Shown here piece after piece: positions 42,613 to 51,953 of a stretch of DNA of 64,000 nt. Every line of letters begins with the position of its first letter. Position 1 is the stretch's first letter. The notes under the pieces were generated by a model. That model was not told where the DNA came from. It saw nothing but the letters and a program-made list of their open reading frames with translations, and searched no databases. The stretch covers positions 12,802-76,801 of the forward strand of contig SFHQ01000003.1 in NCBI GenBank assembly GCA_004556345.1, in the 5' to 3' direction. The position numbers and the translations under genes were made by a program. Source of the stretch: Clostridiales bacterium (GTDB lineage: Bacteria; Bacillota; Clostridia; Oscillospirales; Oscillospiraceae).

Positions 42613-43349
42613 TTGCCTTTCTCCTCTCCCAGTTCGTGCAGGATTTCTTCCATGGTCTGACCGTCCTCCTGTGGACGGCGGATGAGGACCAGGGGGACGT
42701 GTTTTTCGCGGGCAGCGTCCGCTTTATCTGTAAAGCCTCCGGCCTTGCCCCCATCTTTGGTGACAAGCCATTTTACGTTGTATTGGGTCAGCATGGCTTT
42801 GTTCATTTCCCTGGTGAACGGCCCCTGTAAGGCCAGAATATTCTTGTGGGGGATCCCCAGGGCCTCGCAGGCGTCCAGCGCCGCGTGGGTGGGCAGGACG
42901 CGGGGATAGAGCCGCGTGGGGTCCAGGCTGGCAAAGGCGGGCAGCTCTTTTGCGCCGGTGGTGAGGAGGATATTCCCCTCGGTGGTCTGCAAAAACGCCG
43001 CCGCCTGCTCCGTGCTCTCCACCGTGACCCAGGTTGCTTCCGTCGCACTCTCCTGGCGCAGGAGGCGGCGGAGGGGGGTGCCGGTGGCTTCACAGGCCGC
43101 CTGGATGTTCTTCGTCACCTCCACCGCATAGGGGTGGGTGGCGTCGATGCAGAGGGCGTAGTCTGGTAAGCGTCGCGCTATGTCAGGCTGCTCCAAGCGG
43201 CCCGTTAAGATATGGTCTTTGGGAAAGTCCCCCAGCATCTCCGCGCCCAACGCCGTCGCCACGCTCACGGTGACGGCATGGCCCAAGGCCAGGAGCTTCT
43301 GGGCCAGGACACGGCCCTCGGTCGTGCCGCCGAACAGCAAGATCTTCAT
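42603..43349 (-). CDS. cbiJ: Cobalt-precorrin-6A reductase
   Basis: NADH/NADPH-dependent reductase of the macrocycle. It has 248 residues with N-terminal GGTTEGR, IDATHPYA and TTGAKEL, all family blocks of CobK/CbiJ. It overlaps cbiH by ATGA. Confidence 0.94.
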   Translation of the reverse strand: MKILLFGGTTEGRVLAQKLLALGHAVTVSVATALGAEMLGDFPKDHILTGRLEQPDIARRLPDYALCIDATHPYAVEVTKNIQAACEATGTPLRRLLRQESATEATWVTVESTEQAAAFLQTTEGNILLTTGAKELPAFASLDPTRLYPRVLPTHAALDACEALGIPHKNILALQGPFTREMNKAMLTQYNVKWLVTKDGGKAGGFTDKADAAREKHVPLVLIRRPQEDGQTMEEILHELGEEKGKCK

Positions 43350-44086
43350 GTCTTATTCTCGTAGCCTCGCGGCGTGACCATGCGGCCGTCGATGGCTTTC
43401 GTCGTGCGGTTGCCGATGAAGACCGTCGTGAACATATCCGCCCGGAAGTCCCGCAGCTGTTCCAGGGTGAGCAGGGCGTGGTCCGTCCCCTCCCGGCCGA
43501 TGTTCCGCACCCAGCCGCAGAGGGTGGCGGGGTCCTTGTCCTCCAGCAAAATGTCGCAGGCGCGGCGCAGATGCTCCGTGCGCTTCTTCGAGCCGGGGTT
43601 GTACAGGGCAAGGGAAAAATCCCCTTGTGCCGCGCACCGCAGGCGCTTCTCGATGGTCTCCCAGGGCGTGAGCAGGTCCGAGAGGGAGATGACGCAGAAA
43701 TCGTGCATGAGCGGCGCCCCCAGCACCGCCGCACCGGAGAGCGCCGCCGTCACGCCGGGGACCACCTCGATCTCCACCGCTTCGACCCCCTCCGCCAGCT
43801 GGAGCAAAGGCCCGGCCATGCCATAGACCCCCGCGTCCCCGCTGCATAAAAAAGCCACCGTCTTGCCGCTCCGGGCCGTCTCTATGGCCCAGCGGCAGCG
43901 TTCCAATTCCTGGCGCATGGGGGTGGTGTAGGTCTGCTTGTCCGGGAACCGATCCTTTACCAGGTCCACATATACGGGATAGCCGCACAGCACGTCGGCG
44001 TCTTCCAGGGCCGCCAAGGCCTGGCCGGTCATCTGGGAAACCTCGCCGGGGCCAAGGCCCACGAGATAGATGCGTTTTTCGTTCAT
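43346..44086 (-). CDS. cbiH: Cobalt-precorrin-3B C17-methyltransferase
   Basis: Ring-contracting tetrapyrrole methylase, 246 residues, with LVGLGPGEVSQMT at the start, CSGDAGVYGMAG and VVPGVTAALSGAAVLGAP. The ATG at 44086 lies one base after the cbiG stop. This is the ring-contraction partner of CbiG in the anaerobic route. No CobG-type oxygenase is present. Confidence 0.95.
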   Translation of the reverse strand: MNEKRIYLVGLGPGEVSQMTGQALAALEDADVLCGYPVYVDLVKDRFPDKQTYTTPMRQELERCRWAIETARSGKTVAFLCSGDAGVYGMAGPLLQLAEGVEAVEIEVVPGVTAALSGAAVLGAPLMHDFCVISLSDLLTPWETIEKRLRCAAQGDFSLALYNPGSKKRTEHLRRACDILLEDKDPATLCGWVRNIGREGTDHALLTLEQLRDFRADMFTTVFIGNRTTKAIDGRMVTPRGYENKT

Positions 44087-44087
44087 G

Positions 44088-45074
44088 TTACCACCGCCAA
44101 TCAAAGTGCACAGGAGCCAGAGCGACGGCAAAGGTCACGCCCGTCCCCTTCCATTTTTTCTGGAGCAAATGCCCCCCGCTGGCCCGGACCGCCGCCCGCT
44201 CACAGACGTTGTCCACGCCCGTGACCTGGGCCACAAAGGGCGAGGGGGTAAAGTCGCCGGGGAGTTTGGAAAGTTCCTCCGCGGAGTAGGTTTTGAGCTC
44301 CCAGCTGTGATCCGTGCAGAAGGCCAGCAAGCCGGGTTCGTTGGCTTTCAGGTCGATGGACGCGGCCTGAACAAAAGCCTCCGGGGCCAAGTTTTTCTCG
44401 GTCAGCAGAGCTTGATAGGCGCTTTCTAACGCCGCCTGAGACGTCCCTTTCCGACAGCCGACCCCCAGCGTCAGGGCCTTGGGGATGAGATGCAGCGCCG
44501 TGTTTTCCTCCTGATACAAGGTGACCGCTGCGTCGCAGGCCTCCTCTTCCGTCAGAGAAACTTCCTCCGGCTTCTCTCCGGAAATGGGCCAGGGACAGCG
44601 CAGCAAAATTTGCTTCCCGTCCAACACTTTAGAAGAGACCCATTTGATGCGCTCCGGTTCCTTCACCAGGCACCCCTGGGCGTTTGCCCAGCTATCCACC
44701 GCAAACAGCCCCCGGCCATCCGTGGCTGTCGTGATCACAGGGATCGCGCCAAGATGAGCCGCAACGGCCTGCGCCAAGGCGTTGGCTCCGCCCAAGTGGC
44801 CGCTGACCAAGGGGATGGCAAAGCGCCCCCCTTCGTCCACCGCCACCACGGCGGGGTCCGTGGTCTTGTGCCGCAAATGGGGCGCAACGGCCCGCACCGC
44901 AATGCCGACAGCCCCGACAAAAACCAGGCCCTCTTTTTCTGAAAACTGTTGTGCCGTCCACACAGGCAAGGGATTTTCCTTGTCAATTCTCGTCACGCTT
45001 CCGCCGAACTGTTCCGCCAGACGCCGGGCCAGGTCCTCCCCCCGCCGGGTGAAGGCGGCAAAGGCCAAGGTCAT
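44088..45074 (-). CDS. cbiG: Cobalt-precorrin-5A hydrolase
   Basis: Opens the delta-lactone and releases the C20 fragment as acetaldehyde, a hallmark of the anaerobic path. It has 328 residues in three parts: the N-terminal domain, a central VGAVGIAVRAVAPHL and VSGHLGGAN block, and the C-terminal domain with LGVGCRKGTS. It overlaps cbiF by ATGA. Confidence 0.95.
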   Translation of the reverse strand: MTLAFAAFTRRGEDLARRLAEQFGGSVTRIDKENPLPVWTAQQFSEKEGLVFVGAVGIAVRAVAPHLRHKTTDPAVVAVDEGGRFAIPLVSGHLGGANALAQAVAAHLGAIPVITTATDGRGLFAVDSWANAQGCLVKEPERIKWVSSKVLDGKQILLRCPWPISGEKPEEVSLTEEEACDAAVTLYQEENTALHLIPKALTLGVGCRKGTSQAALESAYQALLTEKNLAPEAFVQAASIDLKANEPGLLAFCTDHSWELKTYSAEELSKLPGDFTPSPFVAQVTGVDNVCERAAVRASGGHLLQKKWKGTGVTFAVALAPVHFDWRW

Positions 45075-45826
45075 TTTGTCGCCCTCCGAAACTCCGTGGA
45101 GAAATCCGGGGCGTAGAGGCGGCTGCGCTCGTAGTCCGTCCCCAGAAAACCGCCGACCAGGACCAAAGCCGTCTTGGAAATGCCGTGTTCTTTCCCCGTC
45201 TTCGCCAGTTCTCCCAGGGGGCACCGGACGACCTTTTCCTCCGGCCAGGTGGCCTTGTAGACCAGCGCCGCCGGGGTCTGTTCCGTGTAAGCCCCTTGCA
45301 GTAAGGCGGCCTGCAAACCCTCCAACATGGAAGCGGAAAGAAAAATCACCATCGTCGCCCCGTGCGCGGCAAGGGATGCGATGCCCTCCCGCTCCGGCAC
45401 CGGCGTCCGCCCTGCCATGCGGGTGATGATGACCGTCTGGCTCACGCCGGGCAGGGTGTACTCCGCTTCCGCCGCCGCTGCGGCTCCGCAAAAACTGGAC
45501 ACCCCAGGGGTAATGGCATAGGGGATGCCCTTGGTATCCAAGGCGTCCATCTGCTCCCGAATGGCCCCGTAGAGACAGGGGTCGCCGGTGTGCAGGCGGA
45601 CGGTCTGTTTCCCCTTGGCTTCAGCCTGCTCCATCACGGCCAAGACCTCTTCCAGGGTCATTTCCGCGCTGTTATAAATGGCGCAGTCCTCCCGGCACAG
45701 GCCGAGCAAAACGGGGTTCACGAGACTGCCTGCATAGATGCAGACATCCGCCTGCTTGAGCAGCTCTGCCCCCCGCAGGGTGATGAGATCCGGGGCCCCC
45801 GGCCCCGCGCCGACAAAATGGATCAT
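45071..45826 (-). CDS. cbiF: Cobalt-precorrin-4 C11-methyltransferase
   Basis: Tetrapyrrole methylase, 251 residues, with FVGAGPGAPDLITLRG, HTGDPCLYGA and TPGVSSFCGAAAA. It overlaps cbiL and cbiG by ATGA. Confidence 0.96.
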   Translation of the reverse strand: MIHFVGAGPGAPDLITLRGAELLKQADVCIYAGSLVNPVLLGLCREDCAIYNSAEMTLEEVLAVMEQAEAKGKQTVRLHTGDPCLYGAIREQMDALDTKGIPYAITPGVSSFCGAAAAAEAEYTLPGVSQTVIITRMAGRTPVPEREGIASLAAHGATMVIFLSASMLEGLQAALLQGAYTEQTPAALVYKATWPEEKVVRCPLGELAKTGKEHGISKTALVLVGGFLGTDYERSRLYAPDFSTEFRRATK

Positions 45827-46527
45827 GGTGCCTCCTCCTTCACGATGATGGTGGCGTAATAGCCTACGGCCTGATCAAGCTCCCGCAGGTCCCGGCAGAC
45901 CAGCTCCCCCGGCAGGCCGCAGTTGGCCACGAGCTGGGCGCGGTCCAGCAGGCCCTTTTCTTGCAGAACAGCGAGTACCTGCGGCAGCTCCTGCCCCGAT
46001 TTCATCAAAATTTTCGTCCCCGGCAGGTCCAGCCCCGCCAGTTGGTCCGGGTGAGAGGCCGGGAGAACGTGCAGGGCCTCGCGCCCCTCCACCAAGCTCT
46101 CCCCCAACCGAGCAGCGATGGCCGCAAAGCTCGTCACACCGGGGATCATCCGGGTGGAATACCCCCGCTGCTTCAGGCGCTCCATCACATAGCAATACGT
46201 AGAGTAGGTGGACACATCCCCCAGCACGACCATGGCCACGTCTGCTCCCCGGTCCAGATAGGCCGCCACCAAGTCCGCGTTTTTCTCCCAAGCGGCCGCC
46301 AAAACCTCCGGGTCCCGCGACATGGTGAAGGGCAGGGACAGCAACGCTTTCCCGTCCAGGTCCACCGCCTGGCCCGCAATGGACAGCGCCAGCTGCTCCC
46401 CCGACTGCGACTGGGGCGCAGCGATGACCGGGCAGGCCTTCAGCACGCGGCAGGCTTTTACCGTCAAGAGTTCCGGGTCGCCGGGGCCGACGCTCACCCC
46501 ATAAAATACGCCTAACCTTTCTTCCAT
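45823..46527 (-). CDS. cbiL: Cobalt-precorrin-2 C20-methyltransferase
   Basis: Tetrapyrrole methylase, 234 residues, beginning with GVSVGPGDPELLTVKA and carrying LGDVSTYSTYCYV and IPGVTSFAAIAARLG. It works on the product of the CbiK chelatase step. The first 16 bases overlap cbiD. Confidence 0.95.
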   Translation of the reverse strand: MEERLGVFYGVSVGPGDPELLTVKACRVLKACPVIAAPQSQSGEQLALSIAGQAVDLDGKALLSLPFTMSRDPEVLAAAWEKNADLVAAYLDRGADVAMVVLGDVSTYSTYCYVMERLKQRGYSTRMIPGVTSFAAIAARLGESLVEGREALHVLPASHPDQLAGLDLPGTKILMKSGQELPQVLAVLQEKGLLDRAQLVANCGLPGELVCRDLRELDQAVGYYATIIVKEEAP

Positions 46528-47651
46528 TCGTGCAGTACCTCCTCATACCCTTCTGTCCGCCCCAACACGCCGTAGACGTTGGAAAATAGTAAGACCCCCA
46601 CGGGATACGCCCCCGCCACCCGGCGGCGGACGTGCCCGTCAATGGCCGCGAGCAGGCGGGCCATCACCGGCGCACGCAGGCCGGCCTGGTCCAACAAGGC
46701 AATACAAGCATCGGTCGTCGCGCTGTCTAACAGGGCCTCACACAACGCCTGTCCCCCGCCGCAGACGGCGGCGTAGGCGCAGAATAGTTCCGTCCGGCAG
46801 TCGGCGTAGCGGCTGTGGGTGTTCATAATGCCTCCGGCCAGCTTCACGAGCTTGCCCACGTGGCCCACCAGCAGAACGCTTTCAAAGCCCTCCGCCGCCG
46901 CTTGGTCCAAGGCATCCCCGATGAAATTTGCACACTTCACCACGGGGACGCCCAGGCCGTCCAGCCCGTGTCGGGTGAGAAAATCCTGGCCGTAATTGCC
47001 GGGGGTCAGGATCAGTCGCTTGTGCCCCTGGGCAGCGGCCTGCCTGAGTTCAAGGGCCATGGTATCGATCATGGCCTGCATGCTCATGGGTTCCACGATG
47101 CCGGAGGTGCCTAAGATCGAGATGCCCCCCACGATGCCCATCTGGGGGTTGAACGTCTTTTGGGCAATGGCCTCTCCCTCCGGGACGGAGATGGTCACCT
47201 CCGCCCCGCCGTCATAGTCCGCCGTCCGACAGGCCGCCTCCACCGCCTCCCGGATCATCTGCCGGGGCACGCGGTTGATGGCGGCTTCCCCCACGGGCTG
47301 ATCTAAGCCGGGCTTCGTCACCCGGCCCACGCCCTGGCCGCCCCGGATGCGAACGCCGGGGGTGTCAGACAAGGATACGTTGGCTTGGATGAGCGCCCCC
47401 GTGGTCTTGTCCACGTCATCGCCGCCGTCCTTGCAGACACTGCATTGGGCGGTGTCGCCCTGCACCCGGCAATGCTCTAAGGGGACTTCGACGGTCAAGC
47501 CTTTGGGCGTCCGCAGGGAGACCGTCTCCGGCCAAACGCCGGTCAGCAATCTCTGCACCGCCCCGGATGCGGCCAGCGCCGCGCAGGTCCCCGTCGTGTA
47601 TCCACAGCGGAGCTGTTTGCCGTCGGCGTAAATATAGTGTTCAAAGGCCAT
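46512..47651 (-). CDS. cbiD: Cobalt-precorrin-5B C1-methyltransferase
   Basis: C1 methylation in the anaerobic route. It has 379 residues with the family start LRCGYTTGTCAALAA, ILGTSGIVEPMS and HVGKLVKLAGGIMNTHS. GAGGGGG precedes the ATG. It overlaps the ABC ATPase gene by 11 bases, which ties ring synthesis to the transporter genes. Confidence 0.95.
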   Translation of the reverse strand: MAFEHYIYADGKQLRCGYTTGTCAALAASGAVQRLLTGVWPETVSLRTPKGLTVEVPLEHCRVQGDTAQCSVCKDGGDDVDKTTGALIQANVSLSDTPGVRIRGGQGVGRVTKPGLDQPVGEAAINRVPRQMIREAVEAACRTADYDGGAEVTISVPEGEAIAQKTFNPQMGIVGGISILGTSGIVEPMSMQAMIDTMALELRQAAAQGHKRLILTPGNYGQDFLTRHGLDGLGVPVVKCANFIGDALDQAAAEGFESVLLVGHVGKLVKLAGGIMNTHSRYADCRTELFCAYAAVCGGGQALCEALLDSATTDACIALLDQAGLRAPVMARLLAAIDGHVRRRVAGAYPVGVLLFSNVYGVLGRTEGYEEVLHEWKKG

Positions 47652-48762
47652 GGGACACCCCCTCTGAAAATACAACGGGTTTGCCCGTCTCCTGCGCTGC
47701 GTTTAGTAAGCGCCGGTTGGCGTCGTTGTCCGGGCCGAATCCGGGACAACAGCAGAGGACGTTCTCGCAGGTTTTCAGCACGGCCAGGGCTTGGGTATAC
47801 GCCCCTTCCTCTATCGGCTGAAAGGCCGGGGATGAGATCACGTCTACCGCCAATGCCTTGGCCGCCGGGAAATCCAAGTCATGTTCCTGCAAGATGCCCG
47901 CTGCAAAGGGGATGCCCTGCCGCCGCAGACGGCGGTAGGCCGGGATGCCGCTCCCCCCGCCGCCGATGACAAAGACCTTCGGCGGGCCGGGAATGCGGGG
48001 CAGTTCCAAGCTGCCGTAGGCCGCAGAATAGATGCCGGGGGGCAGTTCGTAGAGCCGGGCGATATAGTCCTCCGTAAACACTTCCTCCGGCGGGCCGACT
48101 TTCTCAATGCTGTTGTTGTGGACACAGACCACCAGGTCAGACACCCGCTGGGCCAAGTCCAATTCATGCAGAGACAGCACCACCGCCAGCTGCCGCTCGG
48201 CCACCAGCTCTTTTAACGTGGAGAGCAGCTCCAGCTTATGCCGAATGTCCAGAAACGACGTTGGCTCGTCCAGGACCAGGATCTCCGGCTCCTGGCACAG
48301 GGCGCGGGCCAGCAGGACCCGCTGGCGCTGGCCGTCGCTGATGGCGGAGAAGGGGCGGTCGGCCAGGTCCGCGGCCCGGACTTGGGCCAAGGCCTCGTCT
48401 ACCTTTGCCCGATCGGCTTGGGAGAGGACCCCCATGCGCCCGGTGTAGGGATACCGCCCCGCCGCCGCCACGTCGCGGCAGGTCATCAGCTCCGGCTGGT
48501 GGCGCTCGGTCATTAAGACCGACATCTTTTGGGCGACCGTTTTGTTGTCTAAGCTCGCCAGGCTCTGGCCGTCCAGCTCCACCACGCCGCCCAGGAGGCG
48601 CAGCTGGCGGACGATGGTCTTTAAGATCGTGGATTTCCCCGCCCCGTTGGGGCCGATGAGCGTCATGATTTCCCCCCGGCGCAGGCGGAGGTCGATGTGC
48701 TCGATGAGGGGCTTGTCGTAGCCCACGGTCATGTTCTGGGTTTGCAGATAAAACGCTTGCAT
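47641..48762 (-). CDS. FecE/BtuD-type ABC ATPase with unusual C-terminal domain
   Basis: ATPase of the adjacent FecCD-type importer. Residues 1-250 form a standard domain: Walker A IGPNGAGKST, Q-loop region, signature ISDGQRQR and Walker B ILVLDEPTS. Residues about 255-373 form an extra domain (KVFVIGGGGSGIPAYRRLRRQG; later CCCPGFGPDNDANRRLL) that standard BtuD/FecE proteins of about 255 residues lack. It looks Rossmann-like and might bind a nucleotide or ligand; its role is unknown. The gene overlaps cbiD. Confidence 0.9.
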   Translation of the reverse strand: MQAFYLQTQNMTVGYDKPLIEHIDLRLRRGEIMTLIGPNGAGKSTILKTIVRQLRLLGGVVELDGQSLASLDNKTVAQKMSVLMTERHQPELMTCRDVAAAGRYPYTGRMGVLSQADRAKVDEALAQVRAADLADRPFSAISDGQRQRVLLARALCQEPEILVLDEPTSFLDIRHKLELLSTLKELVAERQLAVVLSLHELDLAQRVSDLVVCVHNNSIEKVGPPEEVFTEDYIARLYELPPGIYSAAYGSLELPRIPGPPKVFVIGGGGSGIPAYRRLRRQGIPFAAGILQEHDLDFPAAKALAVDVISSPAFQPIEEGAYTQALAVLKTCENVLCCCPGFGPDNDANRRLLNAAQETGKPVVFSEGVSHGL

Positions 48763-48778
48763 AGCGCCTCCCCCTTTC

Positions 48779-49795
48779 TCAGGTCCGCTTGGTCTGGCGG
48801 CGGATCATCATATAAATGACCACCGGTGCCCCAAAGAGGGCTGTGACCGAGCTGATGCTCAGCTCCACCGGCGCAAAGACCGTCCGGGCGATGAGGTCAC
48901 AGAACAAGCAGAACACCCCGCCCCCCAGAAAACACCCAGGGATGATGAGGATGGGCTTGGCCGACCCAAAGAGGCTTCGGATCAGATGCGGCACGGCGAT
49001 GCCCACGAAGGAGATCGGGCCGGCAAAGGCCGTGACGCAGGCAGAGAGAACGCTGGAGAGCAGGATCAGCTCCACCCGGAACCGGCGGACATTGACCCCC
49101 ACGCTCAGGGCATAGCCCTCCCCCAGCTGAAAGGCCCCCATGGGTTTGGACAGCAAAAAAGCCCAGACCAACGCCACGCCCACCGTCACCGCCATGACAC
49201 GCACGTTGGACCAGGTGATGCCGGAAAAGCTGCCCATGGACCAGTTGTGGAGATTCACGATGTTGGCGTCGTCGGCGAAGGTCACGGCAAAGTCGGTCAG
49301 GGCCGAGCAGATGTAGCCGATCATAATGCCACAGATGATCAAGATCGACATACTGCGGACTTTGCGGGCCACCAGAAGCACAAAGGCCATGGAGAGCATG
49401 GCCCCCACGAAGGCGGCGGCGATCATCACCACAGAGTTGGAGAGCAGACCCCGCTGGAGGAAGAAGATCATGGTCATGGCGACCACCAGCTTTGCCCCGG
49501 AGGAAATGCCCAGCACGAAGGGCCCCGCGATGGGGTTGGCGAAAAACGTCTGAAGCAGAAACCCCGCCACAGAGAGCGCTCCGCCCAGCAGGATGGCCGC
49601 CAGCACTCTCGGCAGACGGATGTCCCACACGACCCGGCTGGCGGTGGCGTCGCTCCCGTTTCCCAGGAAAATTTGCATGACCTGAGCCACGGAGATGCCA
49701 TAGCTCCCCGCGTTCAGGTTCCAAACCACGAAACTGACCAACAACACGGCCAGGATGACGAAAGCTACGGTATATCGTTTTGTCTCCCGTCGCAT
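48779..49795 (-). CDS. FecCD/BtuC-type ABC permease
   Basis: Polytopic permease, 338 residues and about ten helices, with RLPRVLAAILLGGALSVAGFLLQ, NPIAGPFVLGISSGAK and GPISFVGIAVPHLIRS, the blocks of the iron-siderophore/B12 permease family. It lies between the binding protein and the ATPase. The substrate may be cobalamin, cobinamide, heme or another metal chelate; riboswitch control favours a corrinoid. Confidence 0.93.
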   Translation of the reverse strand: MRRETKRYTVAFVILAVLLVSFVVWNLNAGSYGISVAQVMQIFLGNGSDATASRVVWDIRLPRVLAAILLGGALSVAGFLLQTFFANPIAGPFVLGISSGAKLVVAMTMIFFLQRGLLSNSVVMIAAAFVGAMLSMAFVLLVARKVRSMSILIICGIMIGYICSALTDFAVTFADDANIVNLHNWSMGSFSGITWSNVRVMAVTVGVALVWAFLLSKPMGAFQLGEGYALSVGVNVRRFRVELILLSSVLSACVTAFAGPISFVGIAVPHLIRSLFGSAKPILIIPGCFLGGGVFCLFCDLIARTVFAPVELSISSVTALFGAPVVIYMMIRRQTKRT

Positions 49796-49812
49796 GGGGG
49801 TCCCCTCCTGTC

Positions 49813-50985
49813 TCAGGTCAGTCTGTGTAAATACGTCAGGGCGTCGTCGGAGACGCTGGGGTCGGTGAAGATGGTGTGGAAATCGACCATCATATCGCCG
49901 AGGCCCAGGCTCTCCTGGAAGAGGTTCTTGCCGGTACACCAGACGTTGCCCGCTTTGACCGCTTGAAAATCCGCCAGGAGCGGACTTTTGTCCAGAAGCT
50001 GGTCGATGGTGGTCAGCTCGCCCTCGATGGTGCTGTTGTAGATCAAAATATCTGCGTCTTTTGCGCCGGTGTAGAAGGCCTCCATTTGGAGCGTGGTGGT
50101 GGCCTGGGCGTTTTCGTCGGCTTTGAGATCGCGGAAGGCATAGGTCCCCCCGGCCAGCTCGATGGCCTTGGCCACGTAGTCCCCCGGCTTGCGGACGGTG
50201 ACGCCGCCGCTGTTGGTGATGGCAAAAAAGGCCACGGTCTTTCCCGTCGCGGGAAGGTCGGCAAACTGCTGAAGCTTATCTACTTGTGCCTGGAAGCAGG
50301 CCGTCGCCTCCGTTGTCTTTCCCAGGAGGATGCCGCAGAATTTCACCCATTCCATTCGCCCCAGGGGGTGGCTTTCGTAGCTGGAGCGCTCCACGAGGAC
50401 GGGGATGCCGAAGCTCTCCAGCTCCTCTTTCACTTCCGGGGTGTGGTAGATCATGGTGTTTTCCAGGGCCAGGTCACAGCCTTTGGAGAGAATGAGCTCA
50501 TAGTCCGGGGCGCGGTACTTCCCGGCGTAGGTCATGGTGCCGTTTTCCATAGCGTTCTTGGCCTCCGGGATGTACCAGTCATCCGCCTTGAGGGAGGACA
50601 GGGTCACGTTCCCGATGCCGTCCACCGCCCGGAAAAAGTCCATGGTGCTCGTGGCGGCGAGATAGATATTGTCGAGAGGCTGCTGGACGATGGTCATTCC
50701 CTCCGGCACATCACTGGGAACGCTGGCCCCTTCGGGGACCACTAGACAGCTGCTGCCGTCCTGGATGTCGATGCGGCAGTATCCCTCTTTGGAATAGGCC
50801 GCCGTAAACTGGGTGGCATATTGCAGCTCCACGGGCTGGTCAAAGGTCAGATCCGCCCACGAAACGCTGCCCGCCGTCTGGCTGCCGCTCTCCCCCGCCC
50901 CCTGGCCCCCGCAGGCGCAGAGGCTCAGGGCGAGGGTCAAGGTCAGCAGGAGGGCAGTCAGTTTTTGGAAAAAACCCCGGCGCAT
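49813..50985 (-). CDS. ABC importer substrate-binding lipoprotein (FepB/BtuF fold)
   Basis: A 390-residue lipoprotein with signal peptide and lipobox ending LCAC, then a periplasmic-binding-protein type 2 fold (about 90-380). Motifs include NVTLSSLKADDWYIPEAKNA, LERSSYES-like VERSSYESHP and GKTVAFFAITNSGG. It shares one base with the NEAT-like gene upstream and is followed by permease and ATPase, a complete importer. Confidence 0.9.
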   Translation of the reverse strand: MRRGFFQKLTALLLTLTLALSLCACGGQGAGESGSQTAGSVSWADLTFDQPVELQYATQFTAAYSKEGYCRIDIQDGSSCLVVPEGASVPSDVPEGMTIVQQPLDNIYLAATSTMDFFRAVDGIGNVTLSSLKADDWYIPEAKNAMENGTMTYAGKYRAPDYELILSKGCDLALENTMIYHTPEVKEELESFGIPVLVERSSYESHPLGRMEWVKFCGILLGKTTEATACFQAQVDKLQQFADLPATGKTVAFFAITNSGGVTVRKPGDYVAKAIELAGGTYAFRDLKADENAQATTTLQMEAFYTGAKDADILIYNSTIEGELTTIDQLLDKSPLLADFQAVKAGNVWCTGKNLFQESLGLGDMMVDFHTIFTDPSVSDDALTYLHRLT

Positions 50986-51860
50986 CAGGAGGCAGGCTCC
51001 AGGCTGGCCGAGTCGAAGGTCAGGGTATAGTCGATCTCGTGGGGCGTGCTCATGGCGGTGGTGTCAGCGACAACAGCTATGGGGGCATCGAACCCGGTAA
51101 TGGGGATCTCAAACGTGGAGTTGCCCTCGGTGTTCACGGGGTCATACTGCACGTCGTCCACCTTCATGTAGTCATAGTTGGAGCTGCTCCACTCGATGGT
51201 GGCGGTGGCCTTGCCGTCGGCAATGACGAGCTTGGCGGGCGAGGTCACGCTGGCCCGACCGGAGCCGCCCTCCAGGGTCACGGCGACCTGATAGGTGCCG
51301 TCGGCCAGGGAAAGGTCTGCCACCGTCTTCAGGGGGCTTTCTTTCCAAGCCTGCTGGGGCAGAGAGACAGACTGGAAGACCAAGGTGCGGTCATACCACA
51401 TTTCCTTATTCTTGCTGAACGCAGCGCAGTCCACGCCCTTGTCCAGGTACTCCACGGGGATGGTAAAGACGTGCTGGCCTGCGTCGTTCTCTTCAAAGGA
51501 AATGTACTGGTCCTCGGAAGCAGCGGCGGCTTCCTCGCCGGTGCCGGGGAAGACATAGAGATAGCCGGTGCCGCCCATGGTCATGGCGGCGGTCATCTTG
51601 CCGTCGGCCACGGTGAGCTGGCAAGCCTCGATGTTGAACATGGAAGAACTGGACTCCACGGTGATGTCATAGGTGCCGTCATTGAGCACGTCGGCATAGA
51701 CGGGGGTGCTCTCTTCGATCTCCTGGGGGGCGGCCATGTCGCTCTGGTCGGCGACCGTTTTGTTTTCGTCGGTGGCAGGCTGGGGCTCGGCGTTGTTGCC
51801 GCAGGCAGACAGAGAGGCCACCATCAGCCCCGCCAGAAACAGGGACAGTGCTTTCTTCAT
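50985..51860 (-). CDS. Two-module NEAT-like lipoprotein
   Basis: A 291-residue lipoprotein (lipobox LSAC, Cys20). After an acidic linker it has two related beta modules, about 56-165 and 184-285. Each opens with DGTY and contains a VADGK/IADGK turn with a beta-strand pattern like NEAT (near-iron-transporter) heme-binding domains; module 2 also has SSSNYDYM and STPHEIDYTLTF. It lies between the chelatase lipoprotein and the ABC importer genes. Probably a surface receptor for heme, a corrinoid or a related chelate. The NEAT link is a fold impression from sequence pattern, not a proven match. Confidence 0.72.
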   Translation of the reverse strand: MKKALSLFLAGLMVASLSACGNNAEPQPATDENKTVADQSDMAAPQEIEESTPVYADVLNDGTYDITVESSSSMFNIEACQLTVADGKMTAAMTMGGTGYLYVFPGTGEEAAAASEDQYISFEENDAGQHVFTIPVEYLDKGVDCAAFSKNKEMWYDRTLVFQSVSLPQQAWKESPLKTVADLSLADGTYQVAVTLEGGSGRASVTSPAKLVIADGKATATIEWSSSNYDYMKVDDVQYDPVNTEGNSTFEIPITGFDAPIAVVADTTAMSTPHEIDYTLTFDSASLEPAS

Positions 51861-51894
51861 TCTGATCTCCTCCTACTTGTGTTGGCTCGATAAA

Positions 51895-51930
51895 CTGCGG
51901 CCGCCCGAAAGGGCTTCCGGGCGGCCGCAG
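51895..51930. repeat. GC-rich inverted repeat between cbiK and the NEAT-like gene
   Basis: A 13-bp perfect stem CTGCGGCCGCCCG/CGGGCGGCCGCAG with a 10-base loop and no T run. More likely an RNA-processing or stability hairpin that separates cbiK from the rest of the operon than a terminator. Confidence 0.7.
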
Positions 51931-51953
51931 TGGTCCAGTATACTGTGTATCGC

